DNA of 64,000 nt from Flavobacterium sp. SCGC AAA160-P02. Lineage in GTDB: Bacteria; Bacteroidota; Bacteroidia; Flavobacteriales; Flavobacteriaceae. Below are positions 16,186 through 24,900 of the stretch, one piece after another. Each line of letters starts with the position of its first letter. Position 1 is the stretch's first letter. Under the pieces are notes generated by a model. It worked only from the letters and a program-made list of their open reading frames with translations. It was not told where the DNA came from and ran no database searches. The stretch lies in the NCBI GenBank assembly GCA_000383355.1, contig KB911090.1, forward strand, positions 75,502-139,501, given 5' to 3'. The position numbers and the translations under genes were made by a program.

Positions 16186-16821
16186 ATGAAAAAACTACTA
16201 TTTTTAATGTTTAGTATCGCTTTGTTTATAAGCTGTACTCAAGTAACTGCTCCAGCTGAAGTGGTTAGTTTAAATGGAGAACCTGATGGGCCTCATACTT
16301 CAATAGAATGGAAAGTTTGGGCTTACAGTACTGCCGCTCCATCTTATATTGCTGCTAATTGCACTGTAGTTGATGTGGACGGAACAGTATTAAGAGAGGG
16401 AACTAACGGATGGACTGCTATGGCCGCAAACCCAAGAGGAATGTCTGATCCTGAAAATGGCTGGAAAGACCCGCATGAAGCAATGCCAATGGTTGGTGAT
16501 GGTCCTGCAATGCTATGGGCTATGGCTTATATGGGAGGTAAAACTCCTCAAATGGATACAGACGGATGGGCATGGATGCTTCACGGCGATATGGGAGAAG
16601 ACAACACAAAGCAGTTAGTTTTCAATAAAGAAGATGCCGCAGAAGGTCAATGGATTGAATCTGGAGCACATTTGATGCTGTTCCCTAAAGATCCAGCTTC
16701 ACTTGAAGGCCAAACCACCAATTTTAATAGCGGAGCTCCATATGTGATGTTTAAAGGGACTGGATATGATCATTTAATGATTCCAGTTGAAGGGTATTAT
16801 AACTATCAAGACGCTAAATAA
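16186..16821 (+). CDS. Lipoprotein of unknown function, Trp/Met/Gly-rich
   Basis: I do not recognise a family. The 211 residues begin with a lipoprotein signal (MKKLLFLMFSIALFISC). The mature part is unusually rich in Trp, Met, Gly and Asp in the middle (roughly 65-140), with stretches such as GWTAMAANPRGMSD, DGPAMLWAMAYMGG and DGWAWMLHGDMGED. It ends HLMIPVEGYYNY. The even pattern suggests one compact beta-rich domain without transmembrane segments. It follows the NTF2-like lipoprotein gene at 25 bases and ends at a strong bidirectional terminator, so the two probably form a small operon. A ligand-binding role is only a guess. Confidence 0.75.
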   Translation: MKKLLFLMFSIALFISCTQVTAPAEVVSLNGEPDGPHTSIEWKVWAYSTAAPSYIAANCTVVDVDGTVLREGTNGWTAMAANPRGMSDPENGWKDPHEAMPMVGDGPAMLWAMAYMGGKTPQMDTDGWAWMLHGDMGEDNTKQLVFNKEDAAEGQWIESGAHLMLFPKDPASLEGQTTNFNSGAPYVMFKGTGYDHLMIPVEGYYNYQDAK

Positions 16822-16830
16822 GATTTATAG

Positions 16831-16857
16831 AAAAAACCTCCTAGCGGAGGTTTTTTT
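16831..16857. terminator. Bidirectional Rho-independent terminator
   Basis: An 11-base-pair stem (AAAAAACCTCC with GGAGGTTTTTT) and a four-base loop, with T-runs on both strands. It separates the plus-strand lipoprotein gene from the convergent remB. Confidence 0.9.
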
Positions 16858-16859
16858 AA

Positions 16860-18260
16860 CTAAAAATCAAAATACCAATTAAATAAATCAGCTCTTATAC
16901 CAGCGCTAACCCATATATTATTACTAGTAGAAAACCCATTAGTTGTTGCCTCTAATGAAAAATTACGATAATTAAATCCTGCAAATAAACTTAAATTATT
17001 AGAAGGATTTAGTAAATAATCTCCTTGTAAATTTATAGTGAAAATTGTTGCAGCATTTCCTTGAGCAATAGCATTTCCAGTATCTCCTTGTCTATCTTCA
17101 TACGATTGAAAGATATTTCCTCCATAACTAATACTTTCATCAATAAAATCGAATCCTTTCTTTCCAAAAACTACCTTGGCGCTTCCACTCCAACGGTCTT
17201 TTTTATATCTAGCGATACCAACTAATTCCCAAAAATTTGCACCCCAAAGATGACCAAGTGCTTGGTTGTTGTTCCCGTAATTTAAAACAGATGTTTTGTG
17301 AGCAAAAGTATAAGGTCTTGCATAGTTAAACTCTCCTTGAATAAAAAGATTCTCTACATTGAAAGCATCAAAGTATTTTGCCCCAAATTGAAGTGAAAAT
17401 TTATTTCTCCAATCTCCTAAATTGGTGAGGTTTCCAACAGAAAATTCATCTATAACTAATTGTGAATATAAAGAAGCCTGATCAGATAATTTATATTTAG
17501 CTGTAATTCCAACTAAAGCATTTCCCGCATCTTCACCTCTATTAAATTCTACAGATCTATAAAACATAACCGGATTTAAAAACCCTGCGTCTATGCCTGT
17601 TTCACTAGAACTAATTGCAGCTTCAAACAAGCCTAAATTAAACCTCTCTGTAATGTTAATACTCAAATAATGAATTGCAATGTATTTTCTTGCGTGCTCA
17701 TTATTTATTACTGTTCTAGATCTTAAGTCATTTCCCCATATCCACAGATTCGTGTATTTAAATTTCCAAAAATCAACTGAGGCTTTTAAATATAAAGACG
17801 GGGCTGCAACATCTGAAAGAATAAATGATCTATATCCATCACCAATAAAATTCTTTCCGTGCCCAAACTGAAATTGCAAAAATTTATTAGGGGTATATGA
17901 TAGATACCCTTCAGCAACAGGATAATCAAACGCGTCTTCTTTAAATCCTTTTGCTTTTCCTCTACCAGGAACAAGTCCTTCAGAAAAAGCAGGTCTATTT
18001 ACTAATGACCTGTTTGAAATAAATTCATTTACAAACCCTGCAAATCTAGCCTGACTTTCATAGATAGTTGCTGAGTATGAAAATTTATCTCCCAAACCAC
18101 CATTTATTTGTAAAATTCTAGAATTATTATAGGTAAAGGAAACATCATCAGAATTATCTTTTCCTAATTGAACGTCAAATAAAACATCTAAATTAAACCA
18201 ATAATCTTTTTCTTGAATAGCTAGTAAATGCTCATTCCAAACTTTTTTACCTACCCACGT
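16860..18260 (-). CDS. remB: Gliding motility protein RemB, C-terminal part (out of frame with its 5' part)
   Basis: The C-terminal 466 residues of a RemB-like outer-membrane protein. The reading frame can be followed from a threonine codon at 18260 (TWVGKKVWNEHLLAIQEKDYWF) through NGGLGDKFSYSATIYESQARF, FGHGKNFIGDGYRSFIL, NPVMFYRSVEFNRG and GHLWGANFWELVGIARYK to a terminal aromatic strand, NWYFDF. These resemble RemB of Flavobacterium johnsoniae, which supports gliding. The frame has no ATG; a TTG at 18095 is the only easy start and would cut off conserved sequence. It joins the 5' part (18247-18921) if one A is removed from the run of nine at 18260-18268, giving one protein of 686 residues. 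This is either a real frameshift or a sequencing error. Confidence 0.82.
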   Translation of the reverse strand, partial: TWVGKKVWNEHLLAIQEKDYWFNLDVLFDVQLGKDNSDDVSFTYNNSRILQINGGLGDKFSYSATIYESQARFAGFVNEFISNRSLVNRPAFSEGLVPGRGKAKGFKEDAFDYPVAEGYLSYTPNKFLQFQFGHGKNFIGDGYRSFILSDVAAPSLYLKASVDFWKFKYTNLWIWGNDLRSRTVINNEHARKYIAIHYLSINITERFNLGLFEAAISSSETGIDAGFLNPVMFYRSVEFNRGEDAGNALVGITAKYKLSDQASLYSQLVIDEFSVGNLTNLGDWRNKFSLQFGAKYFDAFNVENLFIQGEFNYARPYTFAHKTSVLNYGNNNQALGHLWGANFWELVGIARYKKDRWSGSAKVVFGKKGFDFIDESISYGGNIFQSYEDRQGDTGNAIAQGNAATIFTINLQGDYLLNPSNNLSLFAGFNYRNFSLEATTNGFSTSNNIWVSAGIRADLFNWYFDF

Positions 18261-18921
18261 TTTTTTTTGCTGGCTTTAAAAATTTATTTTTTATAGAATC
18301 TAGGTTAATGAATTGATTTACATCCTTATACAAATAGGGCTTACTACCTGTGTGCTTATTATTTTTGTGCATTGCATATTCATAATCTACATAGCGTTGA
18401 TGGGTAAATGGAATGTTTAAATGGCTTTTATATAACGAATTCTTAGAAGTGATTATTTCTTTTTCTAAAACATCATTAATGTCTTTTTTTGGAGTTACAA
18501 CAATGGAAATAGGGTCTGATTGTATATCATTAGATAACGGAAAACTTAGAGGAAATACAAACTGCATTTCTACCCTATGATTATTATAAAATGCAGGTGT
18601 TATTTTTGGGAATTTTGCAAAAACTCTTGCCACCTCTTTTTTAAGTTCTTCGAAGGGAGTATTGAGATAAATTAACTTAAAAAAGCCATCATTGGTCACT
18701 ACAAAAATAGCATTTACAGTTCCTTTAAAACTCTCCTTCTTTATAATTAAAGGCTCTTTAAACTCTTTGTAAAAAATTTCTTTGGTTTTTTTGTAAAAAC
18801 AATTACTGCTATTGTCTAGTATTTCTTCTTTACATTCAACAAAAGTAGGATACTTTTCTTGTTGAGAAAAAGAGATTAACGGCAGTAAAAAAACATAGAT
18901 TAAGAGGGTTATTTTCTTCAT
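18247..18921 (-). CDS. remB: Gliding motility protein RemB, N-terminal part (frameshifted)
   Basis: A 224-residue open frame with a signal peptide (MKKITLLIYVFLLPLISFSQ). It is followed by a TonB-C-terminal-like domain (about 60-135: FKGTVNAIFVVTNDGFFKLIYL, ARVFAKFPKITPAFYNN) and the RemB-type linker HLNIPFTHQRYVDYEYAM. It ends prematurely after KPAKKNVGR, because the nine-A run shifts the frame just before a conserved WVGKKVWNEH stretch that continues in another frame. Its ATG directly abuts the stop of the acetyltransferase gene (TAAATG), so translation is probably coupled. Without the shift the full gene would span 16860-18921. Alone, this piece lacks the outer-membrane barrel and should not function as RemB. 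Confidence 0.82.
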   Translation of the reverse strand: MKKITLLIYVFLLPLISFSQQEKYPTFVECKEEILDNSSNCFYKKTKEIFYKEFKEPLIIKKESFKGTVNAIFVVTNDGFFKLIYLNTPFEELKKEVARVFAKFPKITPAFYNNHRVEMQFVFPLSFPLSNDIQSDPISIVVTPKKDINDVLEKEIITSKNSLYKSHLNIPFTHQRYVDYEYAMHKNNKHTGSKPYLYKDVNQFINLDSIKNKFLKPAKKNVGR

Positions 18922-19500
18922 TTAGGGACTAATCTTTAGTACGGTATTATTTTTTAATTGATATTCTTCTTTACTCTCAGAACATACTGCATGTCCAAAT
19001 TCATTAAACTCTAATTTGTGACCATATTCACTAATCCAACCAATTTGTTTTGAAGGATTTCCAACAACTAAAGTATAGGGTAATACTTCTTTTAAGACCA
19101 CAGCTCCTGCGCCTACAAAAGCATATTCTCCAATAGTAATTCCACAAACAATGGTAGCATTAGCACCAATACTTGCTCCTTTTTTTACAACTGTTTTTAA
19201 ATACTGGTCTTTTCTTTTAATAGCGCTTCTTGGGTTTATAATATTTGTAAAGACCATGGAAGGACCAAGAAATACATCATCTTCACAAATAACTCCTGTA
19301 TAAATAGAAACATTATTTTGTACTTTCACATTATTGCCAAGCACTACCTCTGGTGAAATAACAACATTCTGGCCAAGATTACAGTTCTCTCCAATAGTAC
19401 AATTAGACATAATATGGCTAAAATGCCAAATACTTGTTCCTTTACCAATTTTGCAGTCAGAATCTATGACAGATGTTTCATGTGCAAAGAATGATTTCAT
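18922..19500 (-). CDS. Hexapeptide-repeat acyltransferase, WbpD/PglD-like sugar N-acetyltransferase
   Basis: A 192-residue left-handed beta-helix transferase. Successive [LIV]GxxxX hexads run through most of the protein: [68 protein letters not shown] and [11 protein letters not shown]. It ends with the nucleotide-sugar acetyltransferase-like [14 protein letters not shown]. Close relatives N-acetylate UDP-amino-sugar uronates or dTDP-amino sugars for surface polysaccharide. Its stop abuts the remB start codon, so the genes share a transcript although no functional link is obvious. The class is certain; the exact amino sugar is not. Confidence 0.88.
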   Translation of the reverse strand: MKSFFAHETSVIDSDCKIGKGTSIWHFSHIMSNCTIGENCNLGQNVVISPEVVLGNNVKVQNNVSIYTGVICEDDVFLGPSMVFTNIINPRSAIKRKDQYLKTVVKKGASIGANATIVCGITIGEYAFVGAGAVVLKEVLPYTLVVGNPSKQIGWISEYGHKLEFNEFGHAVCSESKEEYQLKNNTVLKISP

Positions 19501-19572
19501 ATCCTATATGATGTTTTTAAATATACTTCGAAAATACAATTTATTATTGAAATCTTAATTAGAGACTACAAT

Positions 19573-19600
19573 CAAAAAAAAGCAAGCCTAGGCTTGCTTA
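19573..19600 (-). terminator. Rho-independent terminator after the 217-residue lipoprotein gene
   Basis: A perfect palindrome, AAGCAAGCCTAGGCTTGCTT (19580-19599), is followed on the minus strand by eight Ts. It lies 27 bases past the stop of the gene ending at 19627. Confidence 0.88.
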
Positions 19601-19626
19601 TTATAATTTGAATATAATTAGTCAGC

Positions 19627-20280
19627 TTATAATTCTCTGACAATCATAATGCCATTTGCATTAGTGCAAAGACCTGGTAAAGCAACGCCACCCCAACTAA
19701 TATTGAAATTCATTACAAAAGGAGCATAGCCTACTTTTGTTGATGTCCAATAGGTTAGATTCTCATTAAAATCACCCATACCAATTGCATGTAAATTATC
19801 ATAAATAGCTTGCATAGAATCTTTACTTGGAATAAACCAATCATTAAAATTTTTATAGTCTAAATCTTGTACTGTTTTAAAAGCGTAATCGCCAACATGC
19901 TCAACACCAGTTGCAGAATTATCATTTGCATTTCCATTAACAATTTGCTGGGTATTTTCAAGCCCAGAACCAATTATTGAATTGGTATCTAAATCAAATA
20001 TATCTCCCCAAGCAAAAATTCCAGCATTAGAATAATCAGTGGCAACTAAAGCTGTTCCAGAAGTCTCATTTATATGAAATATAAAACCTCCTCCGTATTC
20101 TAAACCATAAAAAGGAGTTACTCCTACTTGCGCAACAATATTTAAAACGGTTACTTCATTGTCTAAATTTTGAACAATTGACAATTCGGGATTGTATACC
20201 GTTACATCTATAGAATCTTCATCTGAGCAACCAACAAAAGCAAGCAATACGATAGTACTAAAGAATATGTTTTTTATCAT
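19627..20280 (-). CDS. DUF1566-like lipoprotein, function unknown
   Basis: A 217-residue lipoprotein with start ATG at 20280. An in-frame upstream start at 20328 would place 16 polar residues before the signal MIKNIFFSTIVLLAFVGC, so it is rejected. The mature domain has the pattern of DUF1566/Fibrobacter-type repeats: GGGFIFHINETSGTALVATDYS, AIFAWG-like text, DYKNFNDWFIPSKDSMQAIYDNL and TYWTSTK. Such proteins are surface or periplasmic lipoproteins with no established activity. It stands alone between two terminators, so it is monocistronic. Confidence 0.78.
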   Translation of the reverse strand: MIKNIFFSTIVLLAFVGCSDEDSIDVTVYNPELSIVQNLDNEVTVLNIVAQVGVTPFYGLEYGGGFIFHINETSGTALVATDYSNAGIFAWGDIFDLDTNSIIGSGLENTQQIVNGNANDNSATGVEHVGDYAFKTVQDLDYKNFNDWFIPSKDSMQAIYDNLHAIGMGDFNENLTYWTSTKVGYAPFVMNFNISWGGVALPGLCTNANGIMIVREL

Positions 20281-20376
20281 TTTTAATGTATTTAAATTAG
20301 ATGTGTTTTTAGTATCATAATTACGCAATATTAATGAAAAATTATTTAGTTCGAATAGTAAACGGTTTATAACAAA

Positions 20377-20402
20377 AAATCCCAGCTTTTAAGCTGGGAT
20401 TT
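20377..20402. terminator. Rho-independent terminator after the TonB-like gene
   Basis: AAATCCCAGCTT, a two-base loop and AAGCTGGGATTT form a 12-base-pair stem, with a run of six As on the plus strand (Us in the minus transcript). It lies 26 bases past the stop of the TonB-like gene. Confidence 0.88.
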
Positions 20403-20427
20403 GATAATTTAATATTTTTAAGTAAGA

Positions 20428-21147
20428 CTATTCTACTTCTATTCTCATAGGTAGTGTGTACTTTACACCAACTGCCTTACCTCTTTGTCTTCCTGGTTTC
20501 ATTTTTGGAAGTAATTTAATAATTCGGATGGCTTCTTTCTGTAATTTTGGGTGTGGGGCTTTTGCTCTAATGTCAACAATATTTCCAACTTTATCTATCT
20601 TAAAAAGCATAATTATTCGCTTCTTTCCTGGAGACATGCCTAAATCGTTAGGCAAATCTGCATTAAATTTTCTTTGAAAATGTTTTTGCATTTTCTTGTT
20701 GAAACAAGATTTCAATTCTTTTTTGTTTCCTTTACACCCTGGGAATACAGGCACATCTTCTATAATGGTAAAAGGCACATCTTCAATTACCTCTTCAGCT
20801 TCTTCAACTTCTTCTATCTCTTCAACTTCAACAGCCTCAGTTTCATCTGTTTCCGTAGATTCTATAACGGTTTCTTCAACTTCTTTTTCATCTTCAACAA
20901 CTTCAATTTTTTCTGGTGTTGGTGGTGGTGGAGTTTTAGGAATTTCTGGCTCAATACGTTCTGTAATTGGAATTTCCTCTTCCATATCTGCGTTCATGTT
21001 TACATCTCCTAAATCACCAAACTGGCGATCAAAAGTCTTTTTTTCAATGGCTACGTATGTAACAAAAAGGGCTAAAACTAAGCCTAATTGCATGAACAAT
21101 TTACTGTAGTTCTCTAAGTTTGATTTTGGATTCTTCTTAATTTCCAT
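20428..21147 (-). CDS. Energy transducer TonB-like protein
   Basis: A 239-residue TonB-family protein. It has a short cytoplasmic N-terminus, one transmembrane helix (about 17-34, LFMQLGLVLALFVTYVAI), a proline segment KTPPPPTPEK at about 73-82, a long Glu/Val-rich spacer (about 82-125) and a TonB C-terminal domain (about 145-239, with FKIDKVGNIVDIRAKAPHPKLQKEA and VKYTLPMRIEVE). It transmits proton-motive energy from ExbBD to outer-membrane transporters such as SusC. ExbB and ExbD are not in the window. It is a single gene between a terminator and the VanZ-like gene. The spacer is extremely acidic and generates long open frames on the opposite strand that are not genes. Confidence 0.92.
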   Translation of the reverse strand: MEIKKNPKSNLENYSKLFMQLGLVLALFVTYVAIEKKTFDRQFGDLGDVNMNADMEEEIPITERIEPEIPKTPPPPTPEKIEVVEDEKEVEETVIESTETDETEAVEVEEIEEVEEAEEVIEDVPFTIIEDVPVFPGCKGNKKELKSCFNKKMQKHFQRKFNADLPNDLGMSPGKKRIIMLFKIDKVGNIVDIRAKAPHPKLQKEAIRIIKLLPKMKPGRQRGKAVGVKYTLPMRIEVE

Positions 21148-21212
21148 TACTGAAAGTTTTTTTATAGTTCGCTAATTTAACTAAATTATTATTTGATTTA
21201 CAAGATTTAACC

Positions 21213-21602
21213 TTAAAATACACTAATTTTTTTTTCAAAAACATGAAATATTACTACTGCTAACAAGACTCCGATGGTATTGGCTACTATATCTAAATAA
21301 CTAGCTGTTCTATACGAAGTAACTACACCCTGCAATATTTCAATAATAATGCCAAAAATGATACAGCCTAAAATTATATATTTTACATTTCTTTGAAGCG
21401 TTTCTTTTTTACAAAAAACATACAACCATGAAAGCATTAATAAAAAATAAGCAATTAAATGATAGGCTTTATCTGATACTGATATAGACTTTACAACAAT
21501 AAAATCTGACTTAACAAGACTGCCAATAGTTATTGAAATTGTAAAAAAGATAGCGATGTATATAGCATTATCCTCCAATAAGCTCTTGATAGGCTTGAGC
21601 AT
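21213..21602 (-). CDS. VanZ-like family membrane protein
   Basis: A 129-residue protein with four predicted transmembrane helices and the VanZ-like signatures [20 protein letters not shown] (about 42-61) and [20 protein letters not shown] (about 99-118). The function of this small family in Bacteroidota is not established. The start codon lies inside gcvH: the two genes overlap by 35 bases in different frames, and no later ATG would retain the first helix, so translational coupling to gcvH is likely. Confidence 0.88.
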   Translation of the reverse strand: MLKPIKSLLEDNAIYIAIFFTISITIGSLVKSDFIVVKSISVSDKAYHLIAYFLLMLSWLYVFCKKETLQRNVKYIILGCIIFGIIIEILQGVVTSYRTASYLDIVANTIGVLLAVVIFHVFEKKISVF

Positions 21603-21948
21603 CTAATAAGTCTTCTATTTGTGAATTGTCTGTGAATGAGATTTTAATCATCCATCCTTTACCGTATGGATCTTTATTAACTATTTCTGGATCATCTTCT
21701 AATCCTTCGTTAAACTCAATAACTTCTCCAGTCAGTGGCATGAATAAATCTGATACTGTTTTTACAGCTTCTACAGAACCAAAAACATCGTCTTTATCTA
21801 CTGTATCGTCTAAAGTGTCTACGTCTACATAGACAATGTCACCTAATTCTCCTTGTGCAAAATCAGTAACTCCTATAGTTGCTGTATTGCCTTCAATCTT
21901 AACCCACTCGTGGTCTTTTGTGTATTTTAAATCTGCTGGGATATTCAT
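21568..21948 (-). CDS. gcvH: Glycine cleavage system H protein
   Basis: A 126-residue lipoyl carrier of the glycine cleavage complex; it shuttles the aminomethyl group between the P, T and L proteins. The start [18 protein letters not shown] and the lipoylation loop [20 protein letters not shown], with the modified lysine at 63, are diagnostic. Length is normal. It follows sprA by 15 bases and overlaps the VanZ-like gene; gcvP and gcvT are not in the window. The sprA-gcvH order is typical of flavobacteria. Confidence 0.98.
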   Translation of the reverse strand: MNIPADLKYTKDHEWVKIEGNTATIGVTDFAQGELGDIVYVDVDTLDDTVDKDDVFGSVEAVKTVSDLFMPLTGEVIEFNEGLEDDPEIVNKDPYGKGWMIKISFTDNSQIEDLLDAQAYQELIGG

Positions 21949-21963
21949 AATTAAATAATTTTA

Positions 21964-24900
21964 TTAGTTTCCTCCTAAATTGTAAATAAAGTTAAATCCG
22001 GCGTTTATTGACTGTCTTGGAAATGTTGTTGAAATAGCATATCTAGACGTTTGATGGTTGTAATAAAACGACGCTGTTAAATTACTATTTAATCTATAAT
22101 CTGCCGTAAATTTTATTGAAAATAATTTTTGCCCCCCACTAATTTGATCATTGTCAGAATTTACAGATCTAACAAGGGTTAAGTTATCTCTTAATGAAAC
22201 ATCTGCTCTTAGGTTGATATCTCCCTTTAGGGTCTGTTTTTTTCCTGTAAAAGATGTTTTCATCTTTACATCTTTAAAAACATATCCAAAACCAAAAATA
22301 TATTCTGTGCCTTTAATATCTGTTAGGGTACTATTATTAAAATTCATGGTTAGCGTTCTATCTCTTTTTAGTTCTCCTCTCATAGAAAATGAATTTTTCA
22401 TTTTCATATCTACTCTAATAAGAGGCGAAAACTCATCTACTAATGTTGCTGAAGACACTAGAGTGCTAGATTCAAAATCACCGGCTGCATTTGTAATTGT
22501 TGGATCGTTAGAATCAAACTGTAAATTGTTTGTAAAGCTAGATACTGTGTAGGATGATTTATATCCATGACTAATACTGAAGCTACTAAAATTACTTTTA
22601 AACCACTTGTACTTCATCAATCCTGTATAACGTAGATTCCATGCTGGAATAGGAATCTCTCTAAAAATCCCTAAATTAACATTGTTTGCATCTTTTCCAG
22701 AATAGGCTGCCAAAAATGAGGGTAATAATACATCTTGACTGCTAGCGCCATATCCAATAACTGTTCCGTCTACTGGATCTATATTGGTAGGGTCGTTAAC
22801 GTTAATTCCCGCTTGCTCTCCTAGTCTTCTAGAGACAGCAATTCTATTTGTTCTTAACTGATTAAACAGTTGATCTCCATCTTTAAAAGCAGTAGAAAAC
22901 ATAGAATAACTAGTGCTATAATTTCCTGTTATAAAGGCTGGAATTGTTTCATCTATATAACCGTTTCCACCAGGATCATTGGTATCTACTCTAATATCTA
23001 ATTGTTGTGCTAAGCTTCTTGTTTTAATTTTATTTCCAGTAACTTCTATCGTTAAATCTTTTACTGGTTTTAACGAAAAGTTGTAGTCCAATTTATTGAA
23101 ATGAGTTCTCGTGTAGGTTTTATCATAATAATCTTCTCCATCTGCTCTTGGGGTAACTAGCCAACCATTTACTAATGCTGTATTTCTAATATCTACCTGA
23201 CTACCAAAAACAAATCCTAAAGAAGGTGCTAAACCTCCTCCAAAGTTATTTCTTCCTAAAAAACCAACTTCTGGCTCATATCCTGGCAATAATTGTCCAT
23301 TATTTTCTGTATAGCTTATTTTCCCTGTTTTTAAAGACGTGATTAGGTCATAAAATCCTTTGACAACTTTTCTTCCTATGGGTTCATTCTTTCTTTTTCT
23401 TTCAGAAACTTGACTGGGAGATTTTGGTGTTTGTAAAGAAACAGGTCCTGATTTTTTTCTATTTTTTTTCTTTAAAAATAAGCTTTCAAATTTTGTGTCT
23501 TTATAGAGCTTGGCAAAATTTAAAGACCCAGTTACATTGTGTGTATTTGCATTCTGAATTAAATTTCCAACCCTTTCTACAATTGTAGCGTCTTGAGAAG
23601 TAGCTTTCCAATCAAAATCTGCAGTATAAGCGTAGTCTACACCAATAAAACTTAAATATGGTATTTTATTGAGTGGTATTTTATACGTTGAATTTAATTT
23701 TTGGCTGTATTGAGTGGGTCTTCCTACATTAAAGAAATTATTAAAAATCTCTAAATCATCTCCATTACCAAAAGCATCATAAATATAACTATTGGATGCA
23801 TTAAAGTTAATTGCTAATGATTTTGTAAAATTAAACGCCAATGCATAATCCCAATCAAATAAAAACCTTCGCTGCTTTAATGTTGGCTGAGGGCTTAATC
23901 CTTCAACCAGGTTTCTTGATCGTTGTTCATTAAAACTTCTATTGATTCTGGAATTAATGGCAAGACTTGTTGGCACTGGATTAAAATTAATATCTCTTAT
24001 TAATTGTAGGTACTTGCTTTTAAACAGCTCTTTTTTCTTGAATGGTTCTAAGAACTTAGGCTTAAATGTAAAGTTATAGGATGCTGCTGCCATCACTTTT
24101 TGATTCAATGCTCCTTCTATATTGTAATCTCTATGTGACTCTTCGTTAAAAGAATAAGAAACTGATAGGTTTTCTACGTCGTAAAATTTTGGTTTTTTTG
24201 ATGACTCTGGATTTCTGTTTTTTCTTACGTTCATAAAACTAATACTTGAACGCTTTGTATAGTTTCTTGAAACATCTGTTCCTCTAGGTAGGTTAGAAGG
24301 AAGGTTTGCTGCTTCTACTGCTGCAAGTTCTACGTCTTGGTACTGAGGGTCAAATTTTGGATCTATAAATTGCTCTCCAACACTATAATTCATTGGTAAT
24401 TCTATGCCCCATTTCTTAGGCATCATTTTACCTAAATTAATACTAGTAGAAATATCATATTCTTTAGTTTCATCTAAAGATCGCTGACTTACTCTGTCTT
24501 CTACATTTCCAAATCCAACGGTTTGCATCCTACCCGTCATAGAAAGAGTAGCTACATCAGCAAAATTTGCATCTGCACTTATAACTGCAGCCCAACCACC
24601 ATCATTATCAAACCCTGCAGAGCGAAGCTCATTAAACCAAATTTCTGCACTTTTTTCTAAAGGACTGTTATTTCTAACACCTAACATAATAGTTCTAATC
24701 TGAGACAGTGTTGGGTTTCCTTTAACCCTAAGAACCAACTCTCCCGAGTCACTACTAGAAGCTGTAAATAACTCATTAATTGGTGCATTTGCTACATCTC
24801 TAGCTAATTTTATTTTTCCTAATTTTTCTAAAGTTGCATCTAGATTATTAGCTTCTGGCCAAACATCTAATGGAGCTAAACTTCCGTAGGTAGATATTTT

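Noticed and set aside
20674-21109. Long plus-strand ORFs rich in Ser/Thr or Phe opposite the TonB-like gene
   Set aside because: They mirror the Glu/Val-rich TonB spacer on the other strand; no signal or start context, and the TonB frame is clearly the real one.
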